Shown piece after piece: positions 5,678 through 11,864 of a DNA stretch of 11,864 nucleotides (positions within the stretch are counted from its first letter, which is position 1; each line of letters opens with the position of its first letter). Source of the DNA: Candidatus Levyibacteriota bacterium (GTDB lineage Bacteria > Patescibacteriota > Microgenomatia > Levybacterales > UBA12049); NCBI GenBank assembly GCA_023245475.1, contig JAHFKF010000041.1:1-11864 (forward strand), read 5' to 3'. The notes beneath the pieces were generated by a model. The model was given only the letters and a program-made list of their open reading frames with translations, searched no databases and had not been told where the DNA came from. Position numbers and translations under genes: made by a program.

Positions 5678-7173
5678 GTCGGAATCGAATCAAAAAAGGC
5701 GTGCATTTTGCTTGATGTAATAACCTCTTCTGTAGGTGCAACCCATCTCTCATCGTTTTCTATATCAGCTTTCATCTTTTGAATCGTAAATAGGTACTTC
5801 GGGCTGTCAAACCGCACCTTTCTTTCTTGAAGCGTTGGGTTCAACCCAAGTCCCATAAATATCTCTCGCTTCCGCTTAACATCGTCTGTGTCGAATCGTT
5901 TCTTTGCGCGCATAGCAAACGATAAAACTCGTATGGTTTTCTCATTCGCATCGTGGATGTCTCCTGTTCCTCCCTTCCGTTGTTTTTCAATAGTATTGAG
6001 CTCCGCTTCGAGTAGTTGCTTTTCCTCCTTATAAGCCTCATCACTTAGGAGGCTTCCATCACTATTTGCTGGAGAGATTTTGAGTTGCAACAGATTTTGC
6101 AGCTTCAACTTACAATTTTTGTACTCCCTCTCCGCAGCATCCACTGTAGCCTTCTGTACATCTGTTTGAGCATCGTTCATCTTATAAACCTGCTCAATAG
6201 CCCATTCCATAAAACAGGCAGGAATATTCAACAATTCAAGCTTACCCTTAACTTGATCCTCCAACCTATCAACTCGCACGCTTCTCTCCAAACAAAAACG
6301 ATTTTTCTTCTTTCCGCAACGATAATAGATGTAATGGAGCACCTTAGGATTTTCCATCTCCGAGATAAGGGTATGACACCTTGTGCATTGCACTTGATTC
6401 TTACGAGTAAGAGGAAATTTTAGCTTGCAAGATTTACAAATAACTTGCCATTTTTCTTCAGCAACGACACCCGAAGCACAAACGCCACACCTTATTAAGC
6501 CAGAGAAAGCAAATTCGTGATTCTTCAGTTTATAAGGACTTCTTCTTCCCAGCATATGCTGTATCTCATCAAAAACCGCTGGCTGTACTGCCTTCTGGTG
6601 ATTACCATCATGCCATCTACCACTTCCTTTCGGATACTCGAACTTGCCACAATAAAAAGGGTTCGAGAGCATCCAATAAATCATACCAATCGTCAATGGC
6701 TTGCCCCCGCTTCTCTTCTTCTGTCGTGTACGAAAACTCCATTCATCTTTAGCGATTCGCTGAATCTCAATAACCGACGTGCGTTCTTCATGAAACAATT
6801 GAAATATCTTTTTGATAAAAGGAAAACGATCTGGATCACTAAGTATCCTACGAAACCCGCTTTCCGTTCCCTTATCATTAAGATAGCCAACAGGAGCAAC
6901 GCCAGGTCTCCAACCATCTCGCAGCTTCTTCTCAAGTCCTCTTTTGACAGCCACGCTTTTATCATCGCTGTCTTTCTTGGAGATACCAAACTCAAGCGTA
7001 AGTAAGAATTTATCATCTGGAGTATTACGGACTATGCGGGAAGCTGTACGAATCTCAAGTAACTTACCTTCATCCATTAGGTCTATGATTCGCCCACCCT
7101 CAGACATGTTACGAGCAAGGCGATTTGGATGCCAAGCAAGTATAGCGTTTGCCTGTCCTTTCCCTACAATGGC
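5662..7173 (-). pseudogene. Large serine recombinase lacking the start of its catalytic domain
   Basis: Site-specific recombinase remnant. The open frame begins directly after a TAA at 7174-7176 and reads IVGKGQANAILAWHPNRLARN before the first ATG (7107), so catalytic-domain sequence including the conserved NRLAR arginines precedes any start codon. About 65-70 N-terminal residues, including the YxRxS nucleophile serine, are absent. Counting from Met7107: end of catalytic domain and long helix (1-60), recombinase domain (about 60-190, GWRPGVAPVGYLN), zinc ribbon (C207, C210 with C264, C272) carrying an inserted second cysteine set (C224, C227, C241, C244), then a coiled coil (about 300-390). 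The last codons and the TAG stop lie in tRNA-fMet exon 2. The XRE gene begins on the opposite strand exactly where the frame breaks. It is probably inactive unless the N-terminus is supplied in trans. Confidence 0.85.
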
Positions 7174-7384
7174 TTACAAAATAAATGAACAGTTAGGAGA
7201 AAAGATAGCTCGCGAAAGAAAACGACGAGATATGACGCAAGAAGCACTTGCAGCAAAGGCGAAGATCCAAACGACAACGCTAAGTAATATAGAACGCGGA
7301 GAAACAGACACGTCTATCTATACGGTTTTCAAAATCGCCGAAGTCCTGAAGATACACATCAAGGAGCTCTTCATTTTTCGATAG
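7169..7384 (+). CDS. XRE-family HTH transcriptional regulator
   Basis: 71-aa single-domain DNA-binding protein. It contains the five-helix XRE/Cro-C1 fold: GEKIARERKRRDMTQEALA (10-28), turn and recognition helix KAKIQTTTLSNIERG (30-44), then SIYTVFKIAEVLKI (49-62). Size and form match small regulators such as R-M controller proteins and antitoxin repressors. I chose the ATG at 7169 because it gives the normal N-terminus for this fold; the frame is open further upstream, but only as the antisense of the recombinase. No Shine-Dalgarno or clear promoter is seen before it. Its ATG coincides with the breakpoint of the recombinase, and its stop lies 7 bp from the stop of the convergent DUF4238 gene. 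It is a candidate regulator of the island, though its operator is not identified. Confidence 0.85.
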   Translation: MAYKINEQLGEKIARERKRRDMTQEALAAKAKIQTTTLSNIERGETDTSIYTVFKIAEVLKIHIKELFIFR

Positions 7385-7391
7385 ATATCAG

Positions 7392-8351
7392 TTAAGACAC
7401 TCTAAATTTATTCTCCCAAGGAATGAGTAATTCTTTTCTTGTTTTCGCTAGCTTCTCAAGCTTACCCTTTTCCGGTGAGAATACAAATCTATGTGCATGT
7501 TTAAAGATGAACTCATTTATTTCTCTAAAGAATTTCTTGTCTGCTGTGGTGTGTATTATCACAGGATTTTCCCTAGGCTCGTGCATAACTAAACAAAGTT
7601 CAGAGGTAAGCGGAAGTATTTTCTTCACTCGTGGCGTTAATAATCCAAAACCATAAAACGGATGGGGTTCTTCCCCTGGAATAATCATAAAAGGCGCGTC
7701 AGAAGTTAGGAAGGCATACCTTTTGACTGAATGGATTACTTCCCAATCGCATATTGCAAATAAAGGATAAATGTCGTTAGCAAGTCTTAACATCTGCCTC
7801 AACCAATACTCTGTAGAAAATTCGACAACTAATTTGCTTCTACTTTCATCACGAGCGCAATCTATAGCATTTTCCATTTCTGTATCTGTTCCATTAAATC
7901 CCTTTTCTCTATAATGTTTCATGAGTAACTCCTTTGGCGCATGGAACTTCATCCTTATCATTTTTTCCATCAGTGCTTGTTGCAAATTAAGAGTTTCATT
8001 CTTATTTGCGGGAGTCCTCAGATACATAAAACTTATAAATAGAGATAGTATTGATCTCTCTTCTTCTGATATATTTCCTCGCTGTGAAAGTGTTTGAATT
8101 ATATTCTTGGATTTACCTTCAACTTCTGAAAAAGCCTGCTCCAAAGTTTCCGTTTGCCCATCCTTAGTTCGGTAGGTATAAAGCTTCTTTTCATAGGCTA
8201 TAGCCTCAATGGCTTGATATCGATACATATCCTCGGGCTTCTGAGACTTCTTATCAAGTATGTGAAGTTTTTTATTGTCTAGAGAAAATCCTCGTAGATA
8301 AAACTGTGGTATGTAATGATGTCTTTCAGGAAGCTTTGGAATAGTTTTCAT
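7392..8351 (-). CDS. DUF4238 domain protein
   Basis: 319 aa, soluble. The N-terminus PERHHYIPQFYLRGFS (8-23) is the hallmark of DUF4238 proteins, followed by KKLHILDKKS and later ISLFISFMYLRTPAN and the SDAPFMIIPGEEPHPFYGFG segment, which fit the family. The family has no established biochemical activity that I can state. The conserved His-His-Tyr-x-Pro-Gln and the later acidic and His residues could form a catalytic site, but that is inference. It is the third gene of the fic operon: its start lies inside the end of the kinase gene (26-bp overlap, different frame), so the two are likely translationally coupled. The position within an integrated island next to Fic suggests an accessory role such as defence, not housekeeping. 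Confidence 0.8.
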   Translation of the reverse strand: MKTIPKLPERHHYIPQFYLRGFSLDNKKLHILDKKSQKPEDMYRYQAIEAIAYEKKLYTYRTKDGQTETLEQAFSEVEGKSKNIIQTLSQRGNISEEERSILSLFISFMYLRTPANKNETLNLQQALMEKMIRMKFHAPKELLMKHYREKGFNGTDTEMENAIDCARDESRSKLVVEFSTEYWLRQMLRLANDIYPLFAICDWEVIHSVKRYAFLTSDAPFMIIPGEEPHPFYGFGLLTPRVKKILPLTSELCLVMHEPRENPVIIHTTADKKFFREINEFIFKHAHRFVFSPEKGKLEKLAKTRKELLIPWENKFRVS

Positions 8352-8802
8352 GTTTTAAACTCTCCTTAATAATGTCATCTTTTTTTCTGAAATTCCCATC
8401 AGCATCAAAAGTATTAACAAGTGTTGGCTGTATGGTTTCAATTATATTCGAAGACAAGATACGCCACATCTGAATATGGAAAAAAATTTCATCTACAGTT
8501 CCTCTCTTCATGTATTCTCTAAACGCAGCTGGTCTGTTCCCGTCAAACCATATGAGCATGAATCCTCTTCGTTTCAATTCAAGAACATGTGCTGCTTGCT
8601 CTTCTGGGAGGAATCCCCAAGTGATAACAACTTTCTCTCTCTTCAACAAGCTATCAGTGTATGCTTGGATATTTTGATAGTAACTTTTCAGGTTTGCTTC
8701 ATCTTCAAAATCGATATGTATAAAACCATAATTCAAGGCTAGCTTCTCTCCAATTTTCGTTTTTCCTGTTCCCGGAATACCAGATATAAGAATATGTTTC
8801 AT
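8326..8802 (-). CDS. Small P-loop kinase-like NTPase
   Basis: 158-aa protein beginning MKHILISGIPGTGKTKIGEKLA, with Walker A GIPGTGKT at residues 8-15 on a first beta strand, as in adenylate, shikimate or gluconate kinase-like folds. HIDFEDE (29-35) would be the acidic strand-2 motif, and VVITWGFLPEEQAAHVLELKRRGFMLIWFDGNRPAAFREY matches the central strands and lid region of small-molecule kinases. Substrate is unknown; nucleotide, sugar, nucleic acid end or peptide-like acceptors are all possible. It begins 6 bp after the fic stop and overlaps the DUF4238 start by 26 bp, so it sits in the middle of a three-gene operon. A role beside Fic, as modifying partner or antitoxin-like component, is a hypothesis only. 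Confidence 0.75.
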   Translation of the reverse strand: MKHILISGIPGTGKTKIGEKLALNYGFIHIDFEDEANLKSYYQNIQAYTDSLLKREKVVITWGFLPEEQAAHVLELKRRGFMLIWFDGNRPAAFREYMKRGTVDEIFFHIQMWRILSSNIIETIQPTLVNTFDADGNFRKKDDIIKESLKHENYSKAS

Positions 8803-8808
8803 GTTGCA

Positions 8809-9984
8809 CTAATCGTTATCTTCGCTAAACAAATTGAAGTATTCCCAGTAAATATATTTTTGAGCATATTTCGATACCCCTTTAAGTGGAAGTGGTTTTA
8901 ACACATTTAGCTGAACTAATCGATCAATCACCTTGTACGCTCCTTGCCGTGTGTAATTTGTCCATGCTGTTATATCGGCAACACTAACAATTGGTTGAGC
9001 ATACAAATGTCTAAGAACTTCAACACATGTAGCTGCCGTTGGTTTACCTAGTTGTTGCATCTTACGCATATCCTCTTCACGTATTTTTGTTATCTTTTCA
9101 GATATATCTATCGCTGATTTCGCAGTGGCGCTTATTCCTTCTAAGAAGAACTCCAACCACGCTTCTATTTCACTTGGATCACCATGATATGCATGGAGAC
9201 GTTCATAATAAAAATCTTGATGCTTCTTAAAGTAACTGGATAAATAAAGTACTGGTATTTCAAGCAACTTTGTATTCCAAATATACATGGTTACCAACAT
9301 ACGTCCAGTACGACCATTTCCATCGCTGAAAGGATGAATCGTTTCAAATTGAGCATGCAATAACCCTGCTTTAATAAGAGGTAAATAAGCATCGTCTGTA
9401 TATATAAACTTTTCTAAATCAGCCAATGATTGTTTCATTTCATGAACGGGAGGAGGAACAAATCGTGCATTGGATGGACGAGTTCCTCCAATCCAATTTT
9501 GTGACTTACGAAATTGGCCAGGATAAGCGTGATGAGTTGTACGAGCACCTTTCATAAGTCGCTCATGCAATTCTTCTAAAAAACGTAAACTTATGGGTAA
9601 TGTTCCAATTCTTTCCAACCCGTAATTCAATGCATTAATATAATGAAGAATATCATCAACATCGGAAGGTGAATTAGTTGTACGGTCTTTGCTTTCGGCC
9701 TCAACAGCATCCATCATTGTAGCTTTTGTACCTTCAATTTGACTTGAAGAAGAAGCGTCTTTTGCTATAAACATACGTAAAAAGTAATCTCTATCAGGCA
9801 ATAACTTTGTAATACCATCAAGCTTTCCCACAAGATGAATTGCTTCTGCGTGTTTTTTTGCGAGACTTGCAGAAATATGTATCCCTCTTTCAGGAGGAAA
9901 ATGCGCAGGAACGAAAGCCTTATAGCCTTGAGGCTGTTTAATATACGTTCCGATTTGAATTGGTGTCTTGTTTACATCTTCCAT
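8809..9984 (-). CDS. Fic family protein with N-terminal inhibitory motif and C-terminal winged helix
   Basis: 391 aa. Fic proteins typically transfer AMP from ATP to hydroxyl side chains of target proteins. The catalytic motif HPFSDGNGRTGR (217-228) is complete, including His217 and the phosphate-binding GNGR. An inhibitory-helix motif of form (S/T)xxxE(G/N) is present N-terminally as SSQIEG (80-85, Glu84), so this is a class II autoinhibited Fic, consistent with the SLAKKHAEAI Fic-N region before it. Residues about 315-385 form a winged helix (SVADITAWTNYTRQGAYKVIDRLVQLNVL), typical of the long Fic/DUF4172-like group, and may bind DNA. It leads an operon with the kinase and the DUF4238 gene. 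Its promoter is covered by 21-bp-phased half-sites, one of them inside codons 3-5, which suggests repression, possibly by its own winged helix. Confidence 0.92.
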   Translation of the reverse strand: MEDVNKTPIQIGTYIKQPQGYKAFVPAHFPPERGIHISASLAKKHAEAIHLVGKLDGITKLLPDRDYFLRMFIAKDASSSSQIEGTKATMMDAVEAESKDRTTNSPSDVDDILHYINALNYGLERIGTLPISLRFLEELHERLMKGARTTHHAYPGQFRKSQNWIGGTRPSNARFVPPPVHEMKQSLADLEKFIYTDDAYLPLIKAGLLHAQFETIHPFSDGNGRTGRMLVTMYIWNTKLLEIPVLYLSSYFKKHQDFYYERLHAYHGDPSEIEAWLEFFLEGISATAKSAIDISEKITKIREEDMRKMQQLGKPTAATCVEVLRHLYAQPIVSVADITAWTNYTRQGAYKVIDRLVQLNVLKPLPLKGVSKYAQKYIYWEYFNLFSEDND

Positions 9985-10038
9985 ATGAATGTAAACATTT
10001 TATTACATTTTGTTTACATTGTCAAGGGTGATGTAAAC
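9970..10038. promoter_or_regulatory. Phased operator array at the fic promoter
   Basis: Four six-base half-sites: GTTTAC 9970-9975, GTAAAC 9991-9996, GTTTAC 10012-10017 and GTAAAC 10033-10038. The start-to-start distances are 21, 21 and 21 bp, with orientation alternating, so successive sites lie on the same DNA face two turns apart. Flanking bases are also shared (TGTTTACAT / ATGTAAACA). The second site abuts the -10 box, the third lies in the promoter spacer and the fourth lies upstream of the -35. This geometry fits cooperative repressor binding. Confidence 0.8.
9997..10025 (-). promoter_or_regulatory. Promoter of the fic operon
   Basis: On the minus strand TTGACA (10020-10025), 17-bp spacer, TAAAAT (9997-10002), then 12 bases to the ATG. 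The expected leader is about 5-7 nt, so translation is leaderless or nearly so. It is interleaved with the operator half-sites. Confidence 0.8.
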
Positions 10039-10103
10039 AAATATTTTATGCGTGAAAACTGCTATTGATGCATGTTTTCTGTAATAAAATAGGTTCTTAT
10101 TTC

Positions 10104-10122
10104 CTCCAACCCCCGCAACAGA
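10104..10122 (+). repeat. Candidate attR: second copy of the tRNA-fMet end
   Basis: CCCCGCAACAGA at 10111-10122 matches the tRNA-fMet end exactly, with 17 of 19 matches when the preceding 7 bases are included. No T arm or other tRNA structure precedes it, so it is an isolated fragment, as expected for the far end of an integrated element. Confidence 0.65.
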
Positions 10123-10177
10123 ATTCTTAAAACGAAAGCCTCATTCATGTTTTGATTCAATCCCTATAGGTTATCTG

Positions 10178-10852
10178 TTATGCAGTTTTTGGTGCAGGAT
10201 GAAGTCTGGCACCAAACTCAGCTAAATCAATAATACGCCGTCTCCCTGCACGTGGTCTAATGAGTGATGCATACACAACACGTGCCTCGGTTCTTTCTCT
10301 CCGTGTTTCCCAATTCATAACGTGTCCAATTGGATGCCTTTCCCTAAATTCAACAATCTCCATTCCTCCGCCTTTGCCAAGTAATTGACTGGTTTTACCT
10401 GCAAGCCGAACTTCACTGGGAGAATTCAAGAGATACAAGGTTTTCCTCCCGACATCAACACTACCGTTTTCTCCTGCAACACGAGCCCGTACGGCATCTC
10501 CATCAAACAGGGCTTCATCCAACATCGTTTGCGCTTGCTCATCAAACACCTCGGGACTATCGTACAGACGTGCTGAGAGGTTTTTATTAGGATACAGACG
10601 CATATCCTCAATAATTTTAAGCATACTCCCTGGAACATCAACTGCAAGCTGTGCACCTTCTGCCAAGGGAGTAACATGAGCTCCTTGCTGAGCAATTTTT
10701 CGCGCTAGCCCATCGATTTCGTCTGATACATTATCTGCACAAACTACATCATATACTCTTTTCGCAAGAGAAAGATGCTCTCCTGCAACATGTGGAACTT
10801 TCCAATAGTTTTCTGATGCAATTTGCTGATGAAGGGGTTGATTTTCACTCAT
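10178..10852 (-). CDS. Unrecognised 224-aa protein
   Basis: I do not recognise the family. The protein is soluble-looking, with no signal peptide or membrane segment. Residues 1-60 are mixed, with GEHLSLAKRVYDVVCADNVSDEIDGLARKI suggesting helices. The C-terminal third (from about 150) has glycine-rich LLGKGGG and is strongly basic (TRRERTEARVVYASLIRPRAGRRR), compatible with nucleic acid contact but not diagnostic. The start is well fixed by a consensus promoter whose -10 ends 7 bases before the ATG. It lies just outside the island right end, is divergent from the GT-C-like membrane gene, and is probably a host chromosomal gene. Codon use looks like that of the housekeeping genes on the left and less AT-rich than the island cargo. 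Confidence 0.8.
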   Translation of the reverse strand: MSENQPLHQQIASENYWKVPHVAGEHLSLAKRVYDVVCADNVSDEIDGLARKIAQQGAHVTPLAEGAQLAVDVPGSMLKIIEDMRLYPNKNLSARLYDSPEVFDEQAQTMLDEALFDGDAVRARVAGENGSVDVGRKTLYLLNSPSEVRLAGKTSQLLGKGGGMEIVEFRERHPIGHVMNWETRRERTEARVVYASLIRPRAGRRRIIDLAEFGARLHPAPKTA

Positions 10853-10859
10853 GGAGCAG

Positions 10860-10889
10860 ATTATAGGATTTTTAAGATAGATTTGTCAA
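10860..10889 (-). promoter_or_regulatory. Consensus sigma70-type promoter for the 224-aa gene
   Basis: On the minus strand an exact TTGACA (10884-10889), 18-bp spacer and exact TATAAT (10860-10865). Only 7 bases separate the -10 from the ATG, so the first transcribed base falls at or beside the start codon. Confidence 0.8.
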
Positions 10890-10931
10890 AGTAATCTCAG
10901 TCTAATGAGGCCAACCACATTCGTCATCACC

Positions 10932-10937
10932 TATACT
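10932..10937 (+). promoter_or_regulatory. Possible -10 box for the GT-C-like gene
   Basis: TATACT ends 6 bases before the ATG at 10944. No -35 match or TGn extension is visible, so support is the recurring short spacing seen at other genes here. Confidence 0.35.
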
Positions 10938-10943
10938 ATAGAT

Positions 10944-11864
10944 ATGTGGCACCGAAAGGATCTGTTCTTTATTGCTTTGATTTTCATCATAACGATGCTT
11001 CTCTATACCCCGCTTTTTTCAATACCATTTCTGTATGATGATTTTGATTTTCTCTTTTCCTGGACACAAATCCAAAACACTCACCATCTTCCAGAACTTC
11101 TTCTTGGCAACACGCCACAGTACCATGAAGGCGTCTATCGACCACTACGAAGTCTGTTGTATGTCGTAAGTTTCGGCCTCTTTCATCACACTCTCTTTTG
11201 GTACCACATGCAAGAACTAATGATCTATTTGCTTTGCATTGGTTTTGTGTATCTCTTTACCCAACAATTACTCGGCAAACGCATGGTGAGCTTTGTGACA
11301 GCACTCTTTTTTGGTGTCATGGTTTCCCATACCGATAACGTGGCAAATCTCACTGCAAGTTTTGATACCACAGGTTTTTTGTGGGCACTTATTTCTCTCT
11401 GCTCTTTTCTTCATTTCCTAAAACACAATAAACAACGATACTTCGCACTTTCGATCGTAACAACAGGACTTGCGTATTTCACTTATGAACTGACCCTGAT
11501 CTTGCCGCTGCTTTTTATCTTGATTGCGTATTACAAAAAGCATCCTATTCGTTGGAAACTGTTTTTACCGGCAAGCATCCTTGCTCTGGTATCTGTAGCA
11601 ACACGCGTGCTGTTTGCAATTCCTGCCAAAGGAGCAGTGCTCGTTGACCTTCCAGCAAAATTATTACTCTTGGCTCAAGGCTTCCTGCTTTATTTTTTGC
11701 TTCCGTTCATGCCGTTGCCAAGCGACACGCCAACGCTGGCAGACTACCAAGGAACATTTCTTTTTAGCGCCTCTCCACCTCATGTGCATACCTCAGCACA
11801 AATCATTTCTTCGGGACTTATTGTCGGAATAGTATTTCTCTTTTTGTTACTAGCACTAACGTTT
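10944..11864 (+). CDS. GT-C-type membrane glycosyltransferase-like protein (C-terminus cut by window edge)
   Basis: Open frame of 307 codons from the ATG at 10944 to the window end. It is very hydrophobic: a first membrane helix at about residues 8-30, then a loop starting FLYDDFDF (Asp32, Asp33) and continuing to EGVYRPLRSLLYVVSFGLFHHTLFWYHMQELMIYLL, then repeated membrane helices. An acidic DD/DE motif in the first outer loop, followed by YRPL and a Y-H-x-x-x helix, is characteristic of GT-C glycosyltransferases of the PMT/ArnT/TMTC type, which transfer sugars from polyprenyl-phosphate donors outside the membrane. The acceptor cannot be inferred. There is no Shine-Dalgarno. It is divergent from the 224-aa gene. 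Family level is fairly likely; specific activity is unknown. Confidence 0.75.
   Translation, partial: MWHRKDLFFIALIFIITMLLYTPLFSIPFLYDDFDFLFSWTQIQNTHHLPELLLGNTPQYHEGVYRPLRSLLYVVSFGLFHHTLFWYHMQELMIYLLCIGFVYLFTQQLLGKRMVSFVTALFFGVMVSHTDNVANLTASFDTTGFLWALISLCSFLHFLKHNKQRYFALSIVTTGLAYFTYELTLILPLLFILIAYYKKHPIRWKLFLPASILALVSVATRVLFAIPAKGAVLVDLPAKLLLLAQGFLLYFLLPFMPLPSDTPTLADYQGTFLFSASPPHVHTSAQIISSGLIVGIVFLFLLLALTF

Larger units (their letters stand above)
5666..10122. mobile_element. Integrated island at tRNA-fMet
   Basis: About 4.4 kb between two direct copies of CCCCGCAACAGA, one being the 3' end of tRNA-fMet. The recombinase sits next to the tRNA copy, as is usual for tRNA-integrated elements. 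Cargo is an XRE regulator and a Fic, P-loop kinase and DUF4238 operon. The flanks resume with unrelated genes. The broken recombinase suggests the element is now fixed or needs help to move. The boundaries are inferred from the repeat only. Confidence 0.65.

Noticed and set aside
5662..7107. Taking the recombinase ATG at 7107 as the start of a complete gene
   Set aside because: Recognisable catalytic-domain sequence (ILAWHPNRLARN) continues upstream in the same frame to 7173 with no start codon, so the ATG is internal and the gene is N-terminally truncated.
6944..7168. Longer N-terminus for the XRE regulator
   Set aside because: The plus frame is open upstream to 6944, but that part is antisense to conserved recombinase codons and unlike any regulator; the ATG at 7169 gives the normal start of the fold.
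1..11864. CRISPR array or insertion sequence with terminal inverted repeats
   Set aside because: No regularly spaced repeats with unique spacers and no transposase with inverted ends were found; the only periodic repeats are the heptamers and the fic operator half-sites.

Overview
The window looks like a chromosome segment of a Patescibacteria (Candidate Phyla Radiation) bacterium carrying a small integrated island. This assignment is an inference. It rests on the MurD P-loop variant GTKGKGTT, a large serine recombinase with an extra cysteine pair in its zinc ribbon, tRNA genes without encoded CCA, a group I intron in the initiator tRNA, and several promoters whose -10 box sits only 6-13 bases before the start codon with no Shine-Dalgarno sequence. 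No rRNA or other decisive marker is present.

Left part (1-4608, all minus strand): a compact housekeeping run. In transcription order it is elongator tRNA-Met(CAU), an alpha/beta hydrolase, murI (glutamate racemase) and murD (D-glutamate ligase), the three protein genes overlapping by ATGA, then ftsH (membrane AAA+ zinc protease) with its own extended -10 promoter; ftsH runs off the left edge. MurI makes D-glutamate and MurD attaches it to UDP-MurNAc-L-Ala, so the pair supplies two successive peptidoglycan precursor steps. A 7-bp-period repeat (NNNTTCT) occurs both inside murD, in frame, and just before the hydrolase.

Middle (4599-5673): a helix-turn-helix protein with a possible LAGLIDADG-like domain (minus), whose stop codon lies inside tRNA-Met, and on the plus strand an initiator tRNA-fMet(CAU) split by a 201-nt group I intron in the anticodon loop.

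Island (about 5666-10122): bounded by a 12-bp direct repeat consisting of the last bases of tRNA-fMet plus flank, extending to 17 of 19 imperfectly. It holds a serine recombinase broken at its N-terminus, a small XRE regulator, and a tight three-gene operon of a Fic AMP-transferase-like protein, a P-loop kinase-like protein and a DUF4238 protein. The fic promoter is embedded in four GTTTAC/GTAAAC half-sites spaced exactly 21 bp apart in alternating orientation. The island is a candidate defence or toxin cargo module.

Right part (10178-11864): an unrecognised 224-aa protein (minus) with a consensus -35/-10 promoter, divergent from a membrane GT-C-type glycosyltransferase-like protein that runs off the right edge.
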